Part shown: in pieces, positions 53,176 through 62,425 of the stretch
Layout of the letters: every line of letters starts with the position of its first letter
Position numbering within the stretch: the first letter of the stretch is position 1
NCBI GenBank assembly: GCA_022769125.1
Contig: JALEKN010000014.1
Location: forward strand, 1-64,000
Length of the DNA: 64,000 nucleotides
Direction: 5' to 3'
DNA from: Agathobacter sp.
Lineage (GTDB): Bacteria > Bacillota > Clostridia > Lachnospirales > Lachnospiraceae
Position numbers and translations under genes: made by a program
The notes under the pieces: generated by a model
The model's input: only the letters and a program-made list of their open reading frames with translations
Database searches by the model: none
What the model was told of the DNA's origin: nothing

Positions 53176-53442
53176 ATGGAACAGAAAATACGTTTTTCCT
53201 GCTTGTGCGACCGTGAGGTCATCAACATTAATGACTGCAAATGTTTAGGGAGTGTCCGGGACTTAGAGATTGACACAGAGTGTGGCACGATTATTGCACT
53301 GATCATTCCGGGACCGGGAAAATACATGGGATTCTGGGGAAGAGACTGTGAATTTTTCATCCCGTGGTGTAAAGTTATACGGATAGGACCCGATATAATA
53401 CTTGTAGACTTCAATGATAAAGAAATGAAAAAGAAACTTTAG
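53176..53442 (+). CDS. ymxH: YlmC/YmxH-family PRC-barrel protein
   Basis: The 88-residue protein is a single PRC-like beta barrel (CDREVININDCKCLGSVRDLEID, then IIPGPGK and IPWCKVIRIGPDIILVD). The family is found in spore formers, with a role that is not clear. The presence of a ymxH/ylmC-type gene fits sporulation-lineage Clostridia. It stands alone between terminator-like hairpins. Confidence 0.88.
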   Translation: MEQKIRFSCLCDREVININDCKCLGSVRDLEIDTECGTIIALIIPGPGKYMGFWGRDCEFFIPWCKVIRIGPDIILVDFNDKEMKKKL

Positions 53443-53461
53443 GAAAAAGCAAGGCTTTTTC
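53443..53461 (+). terminator. hairpin after ymxH
   Basis: GAAAAAGC pairs with GCTTTTTC around AAG. The T run is inside the stem, and the nrdR promoter begins five bases later. Confidence 0.5.
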
Positions 53462-53465
53462 ACCG

Positions 53466-53494
53466 TTGACATTGAAATTAAGGAAAGCTATACT
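53466..53494 (+). promoter_or_regulatory. promoter of nrdR
   Basis: A perfect TTGACA (53466-53471) and TATACT (53489-53494) are spaced by 17 bases, about 50 bases before nrdR. Confidence 0.8.
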
Positions 53495-53543
53495 TAATTA
53501 TATATAAGTATATGCATGTTTGTAAATGTACGGAGGTCATTAG

Positions 53544-53993
53544 ATGAAGTGTCCATTTTGCAGCAGTGAGAATACCAGAGTTATTGATTCAAGACCGGCG
53601 GATGATAACAATTCCATTCGCAGACGCCGCTTGTGCGATGATTGTGGAAAGCGCTTTACCACCTATGAGAAGGTGGAGACGATTCCACTGATCATCATCA
53701 AAAAGGACAATAACAGAGAACAGTATGATCGCTCCAAAATTGAGGGAGGCGTTCTCCGTGCATGCCACAAGCGTCCGGTATCGACTGAACAGATTACCCG
53801 CATGATCGATGATGTTGAGACTGAGATATTTAATCTTGAGGAAAAGGAAGTCGAGAGCACGGTAATCGGAGAGCTTATCATGGATAAGCTTAAGGATCTT
53901 GATCAGGTTGCTTATGTAAGATTTGCATCTGTGTACAGAGAATTTAAAGATGTGAATACTTTTATGAATGAATTGAAGAAGATGTTAGTATAA
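53544..53993 (+). CDS. nrdR: ribonucleotide reductase regulator NrdR
   Basis: NrdR represses ribonucleotide reductase genes in response to dATP/ATP. The N-terminal zinc ribbon has CPFC and CDDCG with RRRRLCDDCGKRFTTYE, and an ATP-cone domain follows (about residues 50-140). It is 149 residues, of normal length. GGAGG precedes the ATG. No nrd gene or NrdR box is nearby. Confidence 0.97.
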   Translation: MKCPFCSSENTRVIDSRPADDNNSIRRRRLCDDCGKRFTTYEKVETIPLIIIKKDNNREQYDRSKIEGGVLRACHKRPVSTEQITRMIDDVETEIFNLEEKEVESTVIGELIMDKLKDLDQVAYVRFASVYREFKDVNTFMNELKKMLV

Positions 53994-54022
53994 TGAACTA
54001 ATGAGAGACACAAGGAGAACGA

Positions 54023-54442
54023 ATGAACGTATCTGGCATTCGCCCGTATTCGGGCTTTTATCAGTACAATTCAATAAAGTTAGACGAACTCCGAAATCAG
54101 CAGGCTGCAGATGTCCAGCAACCCGGAACTCTTGAGGCAGCAGATGCCAGGGAAGAGGAAGAAAGACGCCGGCAGAAAGAGCAGGAGATCGCGGAAGCTG
54201 CCGCGAAACAGACATTTGATTCTTATGACTTTGCGCAGCGGTATAAGCCGGATGAGCTGTTTGATTTAAAAGGTGCAGACAGCGACATCAGCAGTCTGGA
54301 TATTGAGAAGGCTGTCAGCGATCTTGATAAGGATCAGATCTTGAAACAGTACCAGTATTTTGTTGAACCGAATGCCGGAACATCAGCTGAGGCACGGGCA
54401 CAGCAGGCGGTTCTTCGTTCGGGAGAGAACTTCACTCTTTAG
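54023..54442 (+). CDS. small acidic/charged hypothetical protein
   Basis: The 139-residue protein is soluble, with a polar start MNVSGIRPYSGFYQYNS, a charged coiled-coil-like EEEERRRQKEQEIAEAAAKQ segment and an acidic middle (DLKGADSDISSLDIEKAVSDLDKD). I do not recognise a family. The conserved-looking YSGFYQYN start resembles small Lachnospiraceae proteins of unknown role. It sits between nrdR and yqeG, with ACAAGGAGAACG upstream. Confidence 0.6.
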   Translation: MNVSGIRPYSGFYQYNSIKLDELRNQQAADVQQPGTLEAADAREEEERRRQKEQEIAEAAAKQTFDSYDFAQRYKPDELFDLKGADSDISSLDIEKAVSDLDKDQILKQYQYFVEPNAGTSAEARAQQAVLRSGENFTL

Positions 54443-54473
54443 AGATACATAGAATTTGGTTTAAGGAGCATAT

Positions 54474-55004
54474 ATGTGCAGTTTTTTATATCCGGGCGAA
54501 TACTTAGATTCCACATATCGGATAGATTTTGACAAATTATATAAGAATGGATACCGTGGTGTTATCTTTGATATTGATAACACCCTGGTACCACACGGTG
54601 CGCCTGCAGATGAGCAGGCTATTTCTTTGTTTGCCCACTTGAATGAGCTGGGATTTTCCTGTATGCTCTTGTCGAACAACAAAGAGCCGAGGGTCAAGCC
54701 TTTCGCGGAGACAGTCGGTGCGCAGTATCTGTACAAGGCTGGAAAGCCGAAGACTTCCGGATATCGCAGGGCAATGCAGCAGTTGGGAACCGATACAACC
54801 AACACGCTGTTTGTCGGGGATCAGATTTTCACGGATGTGATGGGGGCTAATCTTGCGGGAATCCGCACAATCCTCGTGAAGCCCATCCACCCAAAAGAAG
54901 AAGTCCAGATCGTATTAAAACGTTTTCTGGAAAAGCCGATTCTTGCATGCTACAAATTGCACCGGAGATTTTTTGGCACAAAATATGAATCAAGCAGTAA
55001 ATAA
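54474..55004 (+). CDS. yqeG: YqeG-family HAD IIIA phosphatase
   Basis: The HAD phosphatase has the nucleophile motif FDIDNTLVPHGAP, the second motif LLSNNKEPR, the lysine in AGKPK and GDQIFTDVMGAN. It is 176 residues, typical of YqeG. Homologues probably act on a phospholipid or sugar phosphate. ATATATG with weak AGGAG precedes the start. Confidence 0.9.
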   Translation: MCSFLYPGEYLDSTYRIDFDKLYKNGYRGVIFDIDNTLVPHGAPADEQAISLFAHLNELGFSCMLLSNNKEPRVKPFAETVGAQYLYKAGKPKTSGYRRAMQQLGTDTTNTLFVGDQIFTDVMGANLAGIRTILVKPIHPKEEVQIVLKRFLEKPILACYKLHRRFFGTKYESSSK

Positions 55005-55020
55005 AATGGAGGAATAGAAA

Positions 55021-55467
55021 ATGAAAATTGCAATCGGAAACGATCATGCAGCAGTTAAATTGAAGAATGAGATTATGGAGTATGTGCAGAGCATGGGACA
55101 TGAGGTGACGAACTTCGGAACAGACTCCACGGAGAGCTGCAACTATCCGGAATATGGAGAGAAAGTCGGACGAGCAGTTGCAGCCGGCGAATATGACTGT
55201 GGCATCCTGATCTGCGGAACGGGTGTAGGTATTTCAATTGCCGCAAACAAGGTAAACGGAGTCCGCGCGGCAGTATGCTCCGATGCAACAACAGCCCGCC
55301 TGGTAAAGGAACACAACAATGCGAATATCATTGCATTTGGCGAGCGTATTGTGGGTGTTGAACTTGCAAAAGATATTGTAAAGGCATATCTGGACGCCGA
55401 GTTTTTAGGCGGACGCCATGCGGTGCGTGTTGCGATGTTCGCAGAAATTGAAAAGCGCAATAAATAA
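55021..55467 (+). CDS. rpiB: ribose 5-phosphate isomerase B
   Basis: The enzyme interconverts ribose 5-phosphate and ribulose 5-phosphate. Motifs IAIGNDHAAVKLK, GTDSTESCNYPEYG, GILICGTGVGISIAANKVNGVRAA (active Cys) and HNNANIIAFGERIVG are clear. It is 148 residues, normal. It lies 17 bases after yqeG. With rpe at 22783 it covers the non-oxidative pentose steps. Confidence 0.96.
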   Translation: MKIAIGNDHAAVKLKNEIMEYVQSMGHEVTNFGTDSTESCNYPEYGEKVGRAVAAGEYDCGILICGTGVGISIAANKVNGVRAAVCSDATTARLVKEHNNANIIAFGERIVGVELAKDIVKAYLDAEFLGGRHAVRVAMFAEIEKRNK

Positions 55468-55471
55468 ATGC

Positions 55472-55500
55472 TTGAAAAACAATGCCATTTATTGTAAAAT
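55472..55500 (+). promoter_or_regulatory. promoter of efp
   Basis: TTGAAA (55472-55477) and TAAAAT (55495-55500) are spaced by 17 bases, right after rpiB. Confidence 0.75.
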
Positions 55501-55584
55501 AGGTCAGTAAGAGTATTCACTCGTAGTTAAAGCCCCTGGGATCTGACGATACCTGTGGAGGCAAATCAAGGAGGAAAATATCGA

Positions 55585-56142
55585 ATGATTTCAGCAGGAG
55601 ATTTTAGAAACGGTGTTACAATTGAATTCGAAGGTAACATTTATCAGATTATTGAATTCCAGCATGTAAAGCCGGGAAAGGGTGCAGCATTTGTTCGTAC
55701 CAAGTTAAAGAATATTATTAGTGGTGGTGTAGTTGAGAAGACTTTCCGCCCGACAGAGAAGTGCCCAACCGCACGTATTGACCGTAAGGATATGCAGTTC
55801 TTATATGCAGACGAGGATTTCTATCATTTCATGGACGTTGAGACATACGACCAGATTGATCTTACCAAGGATGCAATCGGTGATTCCTTAAAGTTTGTTA
55901 AGGAGAATGAGATGGTTAAGGTCTGCTCACACAACGGCAATGTATTTGCAGTAGAGCCACCTTTATTTGTAGAACTTCAGATTACCGACACCGAGCCGGG
56001 ATTTAAGGGAGATACCGCTACAGGCGCAACGAAGCCTGCAATCGTTGAGACCGGAGCACAGGTTATGGTTCCGCTCTTTGTTGAGCAGAACGACGTAATC
56101 AAGATTGATACACGTACAGGTGAGTATTTATCCCGTGTATAA
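55585..56142 (+). CDS. efp: elongation factor P
   Basis: EF-P relieves ribosome stalling at polyproline runs. KOW, OB and C-terminal domains are seen in order ([32 protein letters not shown]). The tip residue is the Lys of PGKGAA. It is 185 residues. ATG at 55585 follows AAGGAGG by ten bases. No lysyl-modification enzymes for EF-P are seen nearby. Confidence 0.97.
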   Translation: MISAGDFRNGVTIEFEGNIYQIIEFQHVKPGKGAAFVRTKLKNIISGGVVEKTFRPTEKCPTARIDRKDMQFLYADEDFYHFMDVETYDQIDLTKDAIGDSLKFVKENEMVKVCSHNGNVFAVEPPLFVELQITDTEPGFKGDTATGATKPAIVETGAQVMVPLFVEQNDVIKIDTRTGEYLSRV

Positions 56143-56199
56143 TCATCGCCCCATATATGTGTTGGGGTTCTGAATTATTACAGAAAATAAATATAATAT

Positions 56200-56240
56200 A
56201 ATGGCGGAATTACCGTATGGTGGTTTCGCCATTTTCTTTT
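56200..56240 (+). terminator. terminator after efp
   Basis: AATGGCGGAATTACC pairs with GGTGGTTTCGCCATT (with wobbles) around GTAT and runs into TTCTTTT. Confidence 0.8.
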
Positions 56241-56277
56241 ATGTGTAATTGACTGTTTGGATGAATGGAGAAAAGTT

Positions 56278-57477
56278 GTGAAGAAAAAATTTGTAGCTAG
56301 TATATCAAAATGTATTGTTATTATGGTATCGCTTTTACTGTTTTGTCCGATGCGTGCAACAGCAACCGAATCAGAGTGTGCGCATGATTTTGAAACTGTT
56401 AAGGTAATAAAAGAATCTACATATAAAGAATATGGAGAGAAATTGCAGTCCTGCAGAATATGCGGGATACAAGAGGTTCATAAAATACCAAAGGATATAG
56501 CCCGAATCCCGGATTCTGTTGGGGACTTTGACGGATACATATGCAGTTATAATACTTTGTATGAAGCTGATATAACGAAATATCAGCAGGGAATTGCAAG
56601 GGGCGACTATATTAAATCGGTAAAGGTTGTATCCAATAAGGACTGTTTGAAGGTGGTTTCCCATACGAAAACAAGCTTTACAATAAAGACAACAAATAAA
56701 AGTGGTCTTGCTAAATATGAAATAAAATTAGCAAGCGGTAAAAAAGCGCTATATCCTGTTAATGTAGGGAAAGATTATAATAATGCTTCTTCGATAAAGA
56801 AAATAACAACGAGTAAGAAAAAAGGGGCCAGCGATAATTTTTATAAACAAATAAAAAATTATGTTGAAAAACTAAAGAAGGGTATCTTAGGTTTGCCAGC
56901 CGGCTATGCTTATTTAGAGCTCTGCGCGATGAATGACCAAAACTGCGAATATTATGCTATAAAAAGATTCGATAAGGAAAATAAGAAAGTAGTTATCTCC
57001 TTCAATGAAGCCCAGTATAAAAAGTTAAAGAATTTTCGGGTAGATAAGAATCTTGACGTAGAAAATATGTATGGGCGGGCATCTAAGTATAAAGATGAGA
57101 ACTACGAAGGACCGTTTCTGACGCATGATATCGAACTTATAAACGGTGATGCATTTGATCGTTACGCTGATCCTGTTTTTAACAAGCAATACAAATATAT
57201 TCAGTCCTTGATAGAAAACAGTACCTATAGCAAGAAGTGGAAATTGTCAGGTCTGGAAGTGTTTTTAGTGAACAAGGAAGGGATAGAGGGTAATTATGAA
57301 TTGCTCTGTGATGGTTACCATTATGTGAATACAGTGTATTTGTATATTGATATCTATAATTTTGATATGGATGCTTTTACCCAGAAAAAGATGGATAAGA
57401 TTCTCGCTGATATTTGGAGATTGGCGGAAGAGACGAATATGGCATTGGAATCCCGGGCAAACGAAAATGAACTATAA
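56278..57477 (+). CDS. secreted protein of unknown function, paralog 1
   Basis: A signal peptide (residues 1-28, ending RATA) is followed by a conserved CAHDFETVKVIKES ... CRICG segment (CxH then CxxCG), a pattern shared by several secreted Lachnospiraceae proteins. A beta-rich region rich in Lys, Asn and Tyr follows, with no known catalytic motif. It is 399 residues. GTG at 56278 follows GGAG by seven bases. The next gene is its paralog. The AT-rich codon use differs from the flanking core genes. Confidence 0.75.
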   Translation: MKKKFVASISKCIVIMVSLLLFCPMRATATESECAHDFETVKVIKESTYKEYGEKLQSCRICGIQEVHKIPKDIARIPDSVGDFDGYICSYNTLYEADITKYQQGIARGDYIKSVKVVSNKDCLKVVSHTKTSFTIKTTNKSGLAKYEIKLASGKKALYPVNVGKDYNNASSIKKITTSKKKGASDNFYKQIKNYVEKLKKGILGLPAGYAYLELCAMNDQNCEYYAIKRFDKENKKVVISFNEAQYKKLKNFRVDKNLDVENMYGRASKYKDENYEGPFLTHDIELINGDAFDRYADPVFNKQYKYIQSLIENSTYSKKWKLSGLEVFLVNKEGIEGNYELLCDGYHYVNTVYLYIDIYNFDMDAFTQKKMDKILADIWRLAEETNMALESRANENEL

Positions 57478-57494
57478 TTTGGGGAGAAAATAGC

Positions 57495-58742
57495 GTGAAA
57501 TATAAATCAAATATAAAAATCATTGGCATATTATTGGTTTTTGTTTTGCTCTGCGCAAATAGTAATCATGTATTTGCAGAAGAAATAGAAAATATAGACT
57601 TTGAAGCAGCAGCTATATGTGAAGAGCATGAATTTGATCGTTACGAAACGGTAAAGGAACCGACCATTAAAAAAATGGGAAAACGGATTCGCCGCTGTAT
57701 AAACTGTGATTATTATGAAGAGTATTCAATACCTACGCTGCCAAAAATTTTAAAAATGCACGAAGGACAGCTTTTTATAAAAACCAACACGACAAAGGTA
57801 ATCAACTTCTGCTATTTGTCCCGCGGAGATGAGATCAAGAAGATTTATTGTATTGATGGCGATAGCGTATTGAAAATACTTTCCTACGATAATAAAAAAT
57901 TAAAAATAAAAACAGGCAAGAAGAATTATGTCACTGTAATCGTGGCAGAGACGAAAGCCGGTGTACGCGACGAGTTTTATGTTCAAATTGGAGATGAAAC
58001 AAAAAATGAAAACGTACAGCATGCTTCCAAAGGCTCTGGAAAAATATCGGATATAGTAACAGTAAAAAATGTATCGGCGAGTGATTCCTTTTATAAAAAA
58101 ATAAAAAGCCAAGCTTACAAATATAAAGATGAAAAAATAAGCTATGATTCGGGAATAAAAACCATCGAAATTCAAACCATCAATGACAAAAGCAAAAAAT
58201 ATTATGCCGCAAAAATCAGGAAGGATAAAGAGCAAAAAGGAATCCTATACATAAATGAATACTATTATAAAAAGCTCTATAAATTTGATTATAATAAACT
58301 GAAATTTACATCATCTAATCTGGAGTTTACGAATCAAAAAGAGCAGATTTTTACCGGGTGTGCATTATCCATTGCCCCTAGAATTTACAATGGCAATGTA
58401 AATGCTTATTATACATACAATGAAAATAACTTTAATCGAATATTTCCGGAACAGGTGGAGTATTTTCAGAACGTATTTGATAGTTGCTCCTACAAATATA
58501 AGTGGAAATATGACGGTCATGTTATTCTGGTAAAAAACGATGATTACATTTCTGAACCATATACGGTGCAGTATGATTACAGATATCATTACATAATGAT
58601 CACGATAAAACGTGATACATTTAAGGCATCTGATTTTACAGAAAAGGACATGAATAAGATTCTCAAGGATTGGGTGAAGAAATATTATAAAGAATGTGAG
58701 CATAGATTTTTGATGCCATGCGATTCATTTATAATAGATTAG
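57495..58742 (+). CDS. secreted protein of unknown function, paralog 2
   Basis: A signal peptide (residues 1-29) is followed by CEEHEFDRYETVKEPTIKK and CINCD, which align with the same CxH...CxxC segment of paralog 1. The later regions also align (KKIYCIDGDSVLKI versus KSVKVVSNKDCLKV; YIMITI versus VYLYIDIY). It is 415 residues, starting at GTG 57495, eight bases after GGGGAG and 18 bases after paralog 1. It converges with the spoVB-like gene. Function unknown. Confidence 0.75.
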   Translation: MKYKSNIKIIGILLVFVLLCANSNHVFAEEIENIDFEAAAICEEHEFDRYETVKEPTIKKMGKRIRRCINCDYYEEYSIPTLPKILKMHEGQLFIKTNTTKVINFCYLSRGDEIKKIYCIDGDSVLKILSYDNKKLKIKTGKKNYVTVIVAETKAGVRDEFYVQIGDETKNENVQHASKGSGKISDIVTVKNVSASDSFYKKIKSQAYKYKDEKISYDSGIKTIEIQTINDKSKKYYAAKIRKDKEQKGILYINEYYYKKLYKFDYNKLKFTSSNLEFTNQKEQIFTGCALSIAPRIYNGNVNAYYTYNENNFNRIFPEQVEYFQNVFDSCSYKYKWKYDGHVILVKNDDYISEPYTVQYDYRYHYIMITIKRDTFKASDFTEKDMNKILKDWVKKYYKECEHRFLMPCDSFIID

Positions 58743-58759
58743 CCCCCTTTATTATGAAA

Positions 58760-60142
58760 TTATCCTTGCATGCGGGGATTCTGCACCTGAATGACAGCGG
58801 CAATGGCAGAAAAAAGCTGGCTGATCAGCATTCCCCATAGCAGCGCATTAAGCCCATGGCGCGGGACGAGAAACAGGATGATGCAGATTCGTATTAAGGA
58901 TGCAGAAAGGTTGATCCTTAATACGGTCTTGGGTCTGCCAAGACCGTGAAGGACGCTGCACAAAAGGCTGTACACATACATCATCGGACACAGCCAGGAC
59001 AATTTGCGGATCAATATGCCCGCAAGTATATTGTCAAAGAGCACTGCACCGATAAAGCTTCCAAACAACAGGAACAGTGCGGTAAAAACAAAACCAAAGA
59101 GCAGACCGTATCGGATGGAAAGAAAGACGATGCGGTCTATTTTTTTTCTGTCGCCTCGGGCGGTTGCGCCTGAGACAGAAGGGAGAAGAAGCACGGAAAG
59201 GGAGTTTGTCAGCACGCAGGGGAAAAAGATGACAGACACCACCATCCCGGAGAGAACACCGTAGGTGGAAAGCGCATCCTCTGTACTGCAGCCGTATGCC
59301 TGAAGCCGCTGAGGAATCAAGAGATTCTCAAAACTGGAAAACAGGTGCATGAGAGTCTGATTGATGGTTAGGGGAAGCGCCATGGAGCCGATGGCGGCAA
59401 GTGCCCCGCCCGTGGAGAGAGCCGATTGTGATGCTCCCCCACTTCGCAATCCTGTTTTTAATTTTGTTCCGGAGCAGGTGCTTCCCGTGGAGATGGATAT
59501 TGCAGTGGTAGCCACAATCAGCCCTGCAATTTCACTGAAAAAGATTCCCCATACCGCATGGGCAGCAGTCAGAGGAAGCCCCTGTTCCACCGTAATCAAA
59601 AACATCAGATAAACGGAGCCGACCCGTGCAAACTGCTCGACCAGCTGCCCGATGGCAGGAACGGCCGTCTTCTTCTGCCCGTAGTAGTAGCCGTTGATGC
59701 AGGAATGAATGCTGGCAGGAAGGATGGAATAGGACAGGATGCGAAGAAGGGCTCCGCAGCGGGACTCACCTAACAGGTGGATGGCAATCCGGTCGGATGC
59801 AAGGTAGAGAAGCGCTCCGCAGATAAGGGACAGACCAACGGACAGCATCAATCCGGAAACCAGATAGCGGAGGGGGCTCGAGCCGGAACCTGCCTTGCCG
59901 GAGTCCCGGGCAACACCTTCCGCAACATATTTGGAAATTGCGGTCTGTATTCCCGCAAAAGAGATTGCATAACAGAGCGTAACAATGGGAAAAACTAATT
60001 GGTAAAGTCCGAGTGCGGATGCACCAATGGTACGGGATAAGAATATTCTATATAGAAAGCCAACGAGACGGCTGAGAATCCCCGCAGCGGAAAGGATTGC
60101 TGTGCCGAGAATCAGCGGACTCATTTTTTTGTTTGTTTTCAT
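58760..60142 (-). CDS. SpoVB/MurJ-superfamily flippase
   Basis: The 460-residue protein has about 14 hydrophobic segments and the SpoVB motifs ILSAAGILSRLVGFLYRIFLSRTIGASALGLYQLV. It probably flips a lipid-linked polysaccharide or spore cortex precursor. ATG at 60142 follows AAAGGTG; a longer frame to 60343 lacks a site. It is divergent from the cysteine desulfurase. Confidence 0.88.
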   Translation of the reverse strand: MKTNKKMSPLILGTAILSAAGILSRLVGFLYRIFLSRTIGASALGLYQLVFPIVTLCYAISFAGIQTAISKYVAEGVARDSGKAGSGSSPLRYLVSGLMLSVGLSLICGALLYLASDRIAIHLLGESRCGALLRILSYSILPASIHSCINGYYYGQKKTAVPAIGQLVEQFARVGSVYLMFLITVEQGLPLTAAHAVWGIFFSEIAGLIVATTAISISTGSTCSGTKLKTGLRSGGASQSALSTGGALAAIGSMALPLTINQTLMHLFSSFENLLIPQRLQAYGCSTEDALSTYGVLSGMVVSVIFFPCVLTNSLSVLLLPSVSGATARGDRKKIDRIVFLSIRYGLLFGFVFTALFLLFGSFIGAVLFDNILAGILIRKLSWLCPMMYVYSLLCSVLHGLGRPKTVLRINLSASLIRICIILFLVPRHGLNALLWGMLISQLFSAIAAVIQVQNPRMQG

Positions 60143-60201
60143 AAGGGATGCACCTTTGTCGTATTCCTTGATAGATATTTTATGTGGAAAGGATGCAGGA
60201 T

Positions 60202-61347
60202 ATGAAAAAAGAAATTTATCTCGACCATGCCGCGACGACGCAGATGTGGCCTGAGGTGAAAGTTGTAATGGAGCCGTACCTTTCAGATAAATATGGGAAT
60301 GCATCCACTTCGTATGACATAGGAAAAGAGGCAAAAAGAGCAATGGAAAATGCCCGGAGGAAAATCGCAGATGCCATTGATGCGAACCCGGAGGAAATCT
60401 ATTTTACTTCCGGGGGAAGTGAGTCGGATAATTGGGCAATCAAATGCCTTGCAGGCTCCCGGAAGAAAAAAGGAAAGCATATCATTACATCAAAGATCGA
60501 GCATCATGCGGTTTTAAATTCCTGTGAATATCTGGAAAGTCTGGGGTACGAAGTGACATATCTGGATGTGGATGAATATGGTCTCATTGATATTCAGAAT
60601 TTGAAAAAAGCAATTCGCCCCGATACCACACTGATCACCATAATGTATGGAAATAATGAGATTGGAACCATTGAGCCCACGCAGGAAATCGGCAACATCG
60701 CGCATCAGCACAATGTCATTTTCCATACCGATGCGGTGCAGGCGGTAGGGCAGATTCCCATGTCGGTCAAGTATCAGCCGATTGACTGCTTAAGTGCAAG
60801 CGGGCACAAATTCCACGGACCGAAGGGAATCGGATTCCTGTATGCAAAGGATGGGGTGGCATTGCCTTCTTTTATTCACGGGGGAGGTCAGGAACGGGGA
60901 AAACGCGCCGGAACGGAGAACGTTGCCGGAATTGTGGGAATGGCTGAAGCTCTGGTGCTCAGTACAAGAAGACTTCGACAATCTATGCGCTATGTGGAGA
61001 GCCTGCGTGATTACTTTGTCGCGAGACTGATGCGGGAGTGTGATGGGGTGCGTTATAACGGGCATCCAAGCCGGAGGCTTCCGGGCAATGCAAATGTCAG
61101 TTTTACGGGAGTGGAGGCTTCTGCGCTTCTTGTTCTTCTAGAAGAAGAAGGTATCCGGGCTTCTGCCGGATCGGCGTGTAATACGGGGGAAACGAGAGTC
61201 TCACATGTGCTGGCCGCAATTGATGTGCCGAAAGAATATGCGCCGGGCAGCATTCGCTTTACACTCGGCGCAGAAAATACAAAGGAAGAGATCGACCGGA
61301 CGATACAGGCAGTGAAAAATGATATTGCGCTGCTACGTCAGGTGTGA
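60202..61347 (+). CDS. cysteine desulfurase (NifS/IscS family)
   Basis: The PLP enzyme takes sulfur from cysteine for Fe-S clusters or thiolation. Motifs include YLDHAATT, SGGSESDN, the PLP lysine in SASGHKFHGPKG and the sulfur-carrying Cys in SAGSACNTGE. It is 381 residues. ATG at 60202 follows GGAAAGG by nine bases. No scaffold gene is adjacent, so it may serve tRNA thiolation or general use. IscS, NifS or SufS cannot be told apart here. Confidence 0.92.
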   Translation: MKKEIYLDHAATTQMWPEVKVVMEPYLSDKYGNASTSYDIGKEAKRAMENARRKIADAIDANPEEIYFTSGGSESDNWAIKCLAGSRKKKGKHIITSKIEHHAVLNSCEYLESLGYEVTYLDVDEYGLIDIQNLKKAIRPDTTLITIMYGNNEIGTIEPTQEIGNIAHQHNVIFHTDAVQAVGQIPMSVKYQPIDCLSASGHKFHGPKGIGFLYAKDGVALPSFIHGGGQERGKRAGTENVAGIVGMAEALVLSTRRLRQSMRYVESLRDYFVARLMRECDGVRYNGHPSRRLPGNANVSFTGVEASALLVLLEEEGIRASAGSACNTGETRVSHVLAAIDVPKEYAPGSIRFTLGAENTKEEIDRTIQAVKNDIALLRQV

Positions 61348-61412
61348 CAGAAGCGCTGCCGGAAGGCTGCGGTAAGGTTGCAAGACCACGGGCAGGCTGA
61401 TGTGTCAGGAAA

Positions 61413-62255
61413 TTATTCTGGAAAATATTTGCGAAGTGCTGCGGCAACACCGCTTTCTTCGTTGGACAGTGTGATGTCATCGGATGCAGCTTTTACTGCA
61501 TCTGTGGCATTGCCCATCGCGATGCCGACACCGGCAGCCTGAATGATCGCAAGATCATTTTCGGTATCACCGATTGCAATGGTATCTGCGACCGGGACAT
61601 CCAGGTATTGTGCGAGCTGGCGCAGTCCGTTTCCCTTGTCAGCTCCCCGTTTCGTAAATTCAAGGTTGTTGTAGCCTCCGCAGACACAGGTAACATCAGT
61701 ACGGCTGTCAAAGTATGTTTTGATTTCTTCGCGGTCTACGAGAATTCCATTTTCGTCCTTTTGAAAGTTCATGGTGATTTTCTGAACCCGGAGGTTGTTT
61801 TTGCGGATGTAGGCCGGCATGTCAGAAATGCGTTTCCGGCTGTTTAAAATGTAGTTCTTTAAACTTTCCGGGACAGCGAGGTTTTGTCCGACGGTAACGC
61901 ATTTTTCTGGAGAAAATGCATCTCCATTTATGAATACATCAAAATGAATATTTTTGCTAAGCAGGTAATCCATAATTGGAAGAACCATGTCCGGCTCCAT
62001 GCTGTTTTCATAGATGCATTTCTGGTCAGGAATATGATAAACAGAGCTTCCGTTTGTCGTGATCGCATATTCGATTCCGGTTCCCTCAATCTGGGTAAAC
62101 GGGATCCCACAATAAGGACGTCCTGTCGATATGACAACGTGTACACCTTGTTCTGATACGCGGCGGATTTCGTTTATATTGTCCTCCGTGATCTTACTTT
62201 GGTTGTTGAATAAAGTGCCATCTAAGTCTAAGGCAACCAGCTTATAGTTACTCAT
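61413..62255 (-). CDS. Cof-type HAD phosphatase
   Basis: The 280-residue protein has the nucleophile motif LDLDGTLFNNQSKIT, the STGRPY second motif and the GDTENDL magnesium motif. It is a sugar- or cofactor-phosphate phosphatase of the Cof/YkrA class. It converges with the cysteine desulfurase; the gap 61348-61412 holds no clear terminator. Confidence 0.9.
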   Translation of the reverse strand: MSNYKLVALDLDGTLFNNQSKITEDNINEIRRVSEQGVHVVISTGRPYCGIPFTQIEGTGIEYAITTNGSSVYHIPDQKCIYENSMEPDMVLPIMDYLLSKNIHFDVFINGDAFSPEKCVTVGQNLAVPESLKNYILNSRKRISDMPAYIRKNNLRVQKITMNFQKDENGILVDREEIKTYFDSRTDVTCVCGGYNNLEFTKRGADKGNGLRQLAQYLDVPVADTIAIGDTENDLAIIQAAGVGIAMGNATDAVKAASDDITLSNEESGVAAALRKYFPE

Positions 62256-62345
62256 CGTATGTTACTCCGTTTCTTGGTTCTTATGCGCATCCGTGCTTTG
62301 CACTCCGCGTCAGACATGTGTTTTTGGCTGTTTCAATGCCACACC

Positions 62346-62375
62346 TTGTAATTTATATCGTTTGTATGATAATAT
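62346..62375 (+). promoter_or_regulatory. candidate promoter of metH
   Basis: TTGTAA (62346-62351) and TAATAT (62370-62375) are spaced by 18 bases. I see no SAM or B12 riboswitch between it and the gene. Confidence 0.45.
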
Positions 62376-62425
62376 AACATATTATTGTGGTCAATAGAGG
62401 AAATGAAATTTAAGAGGAAACGAAA

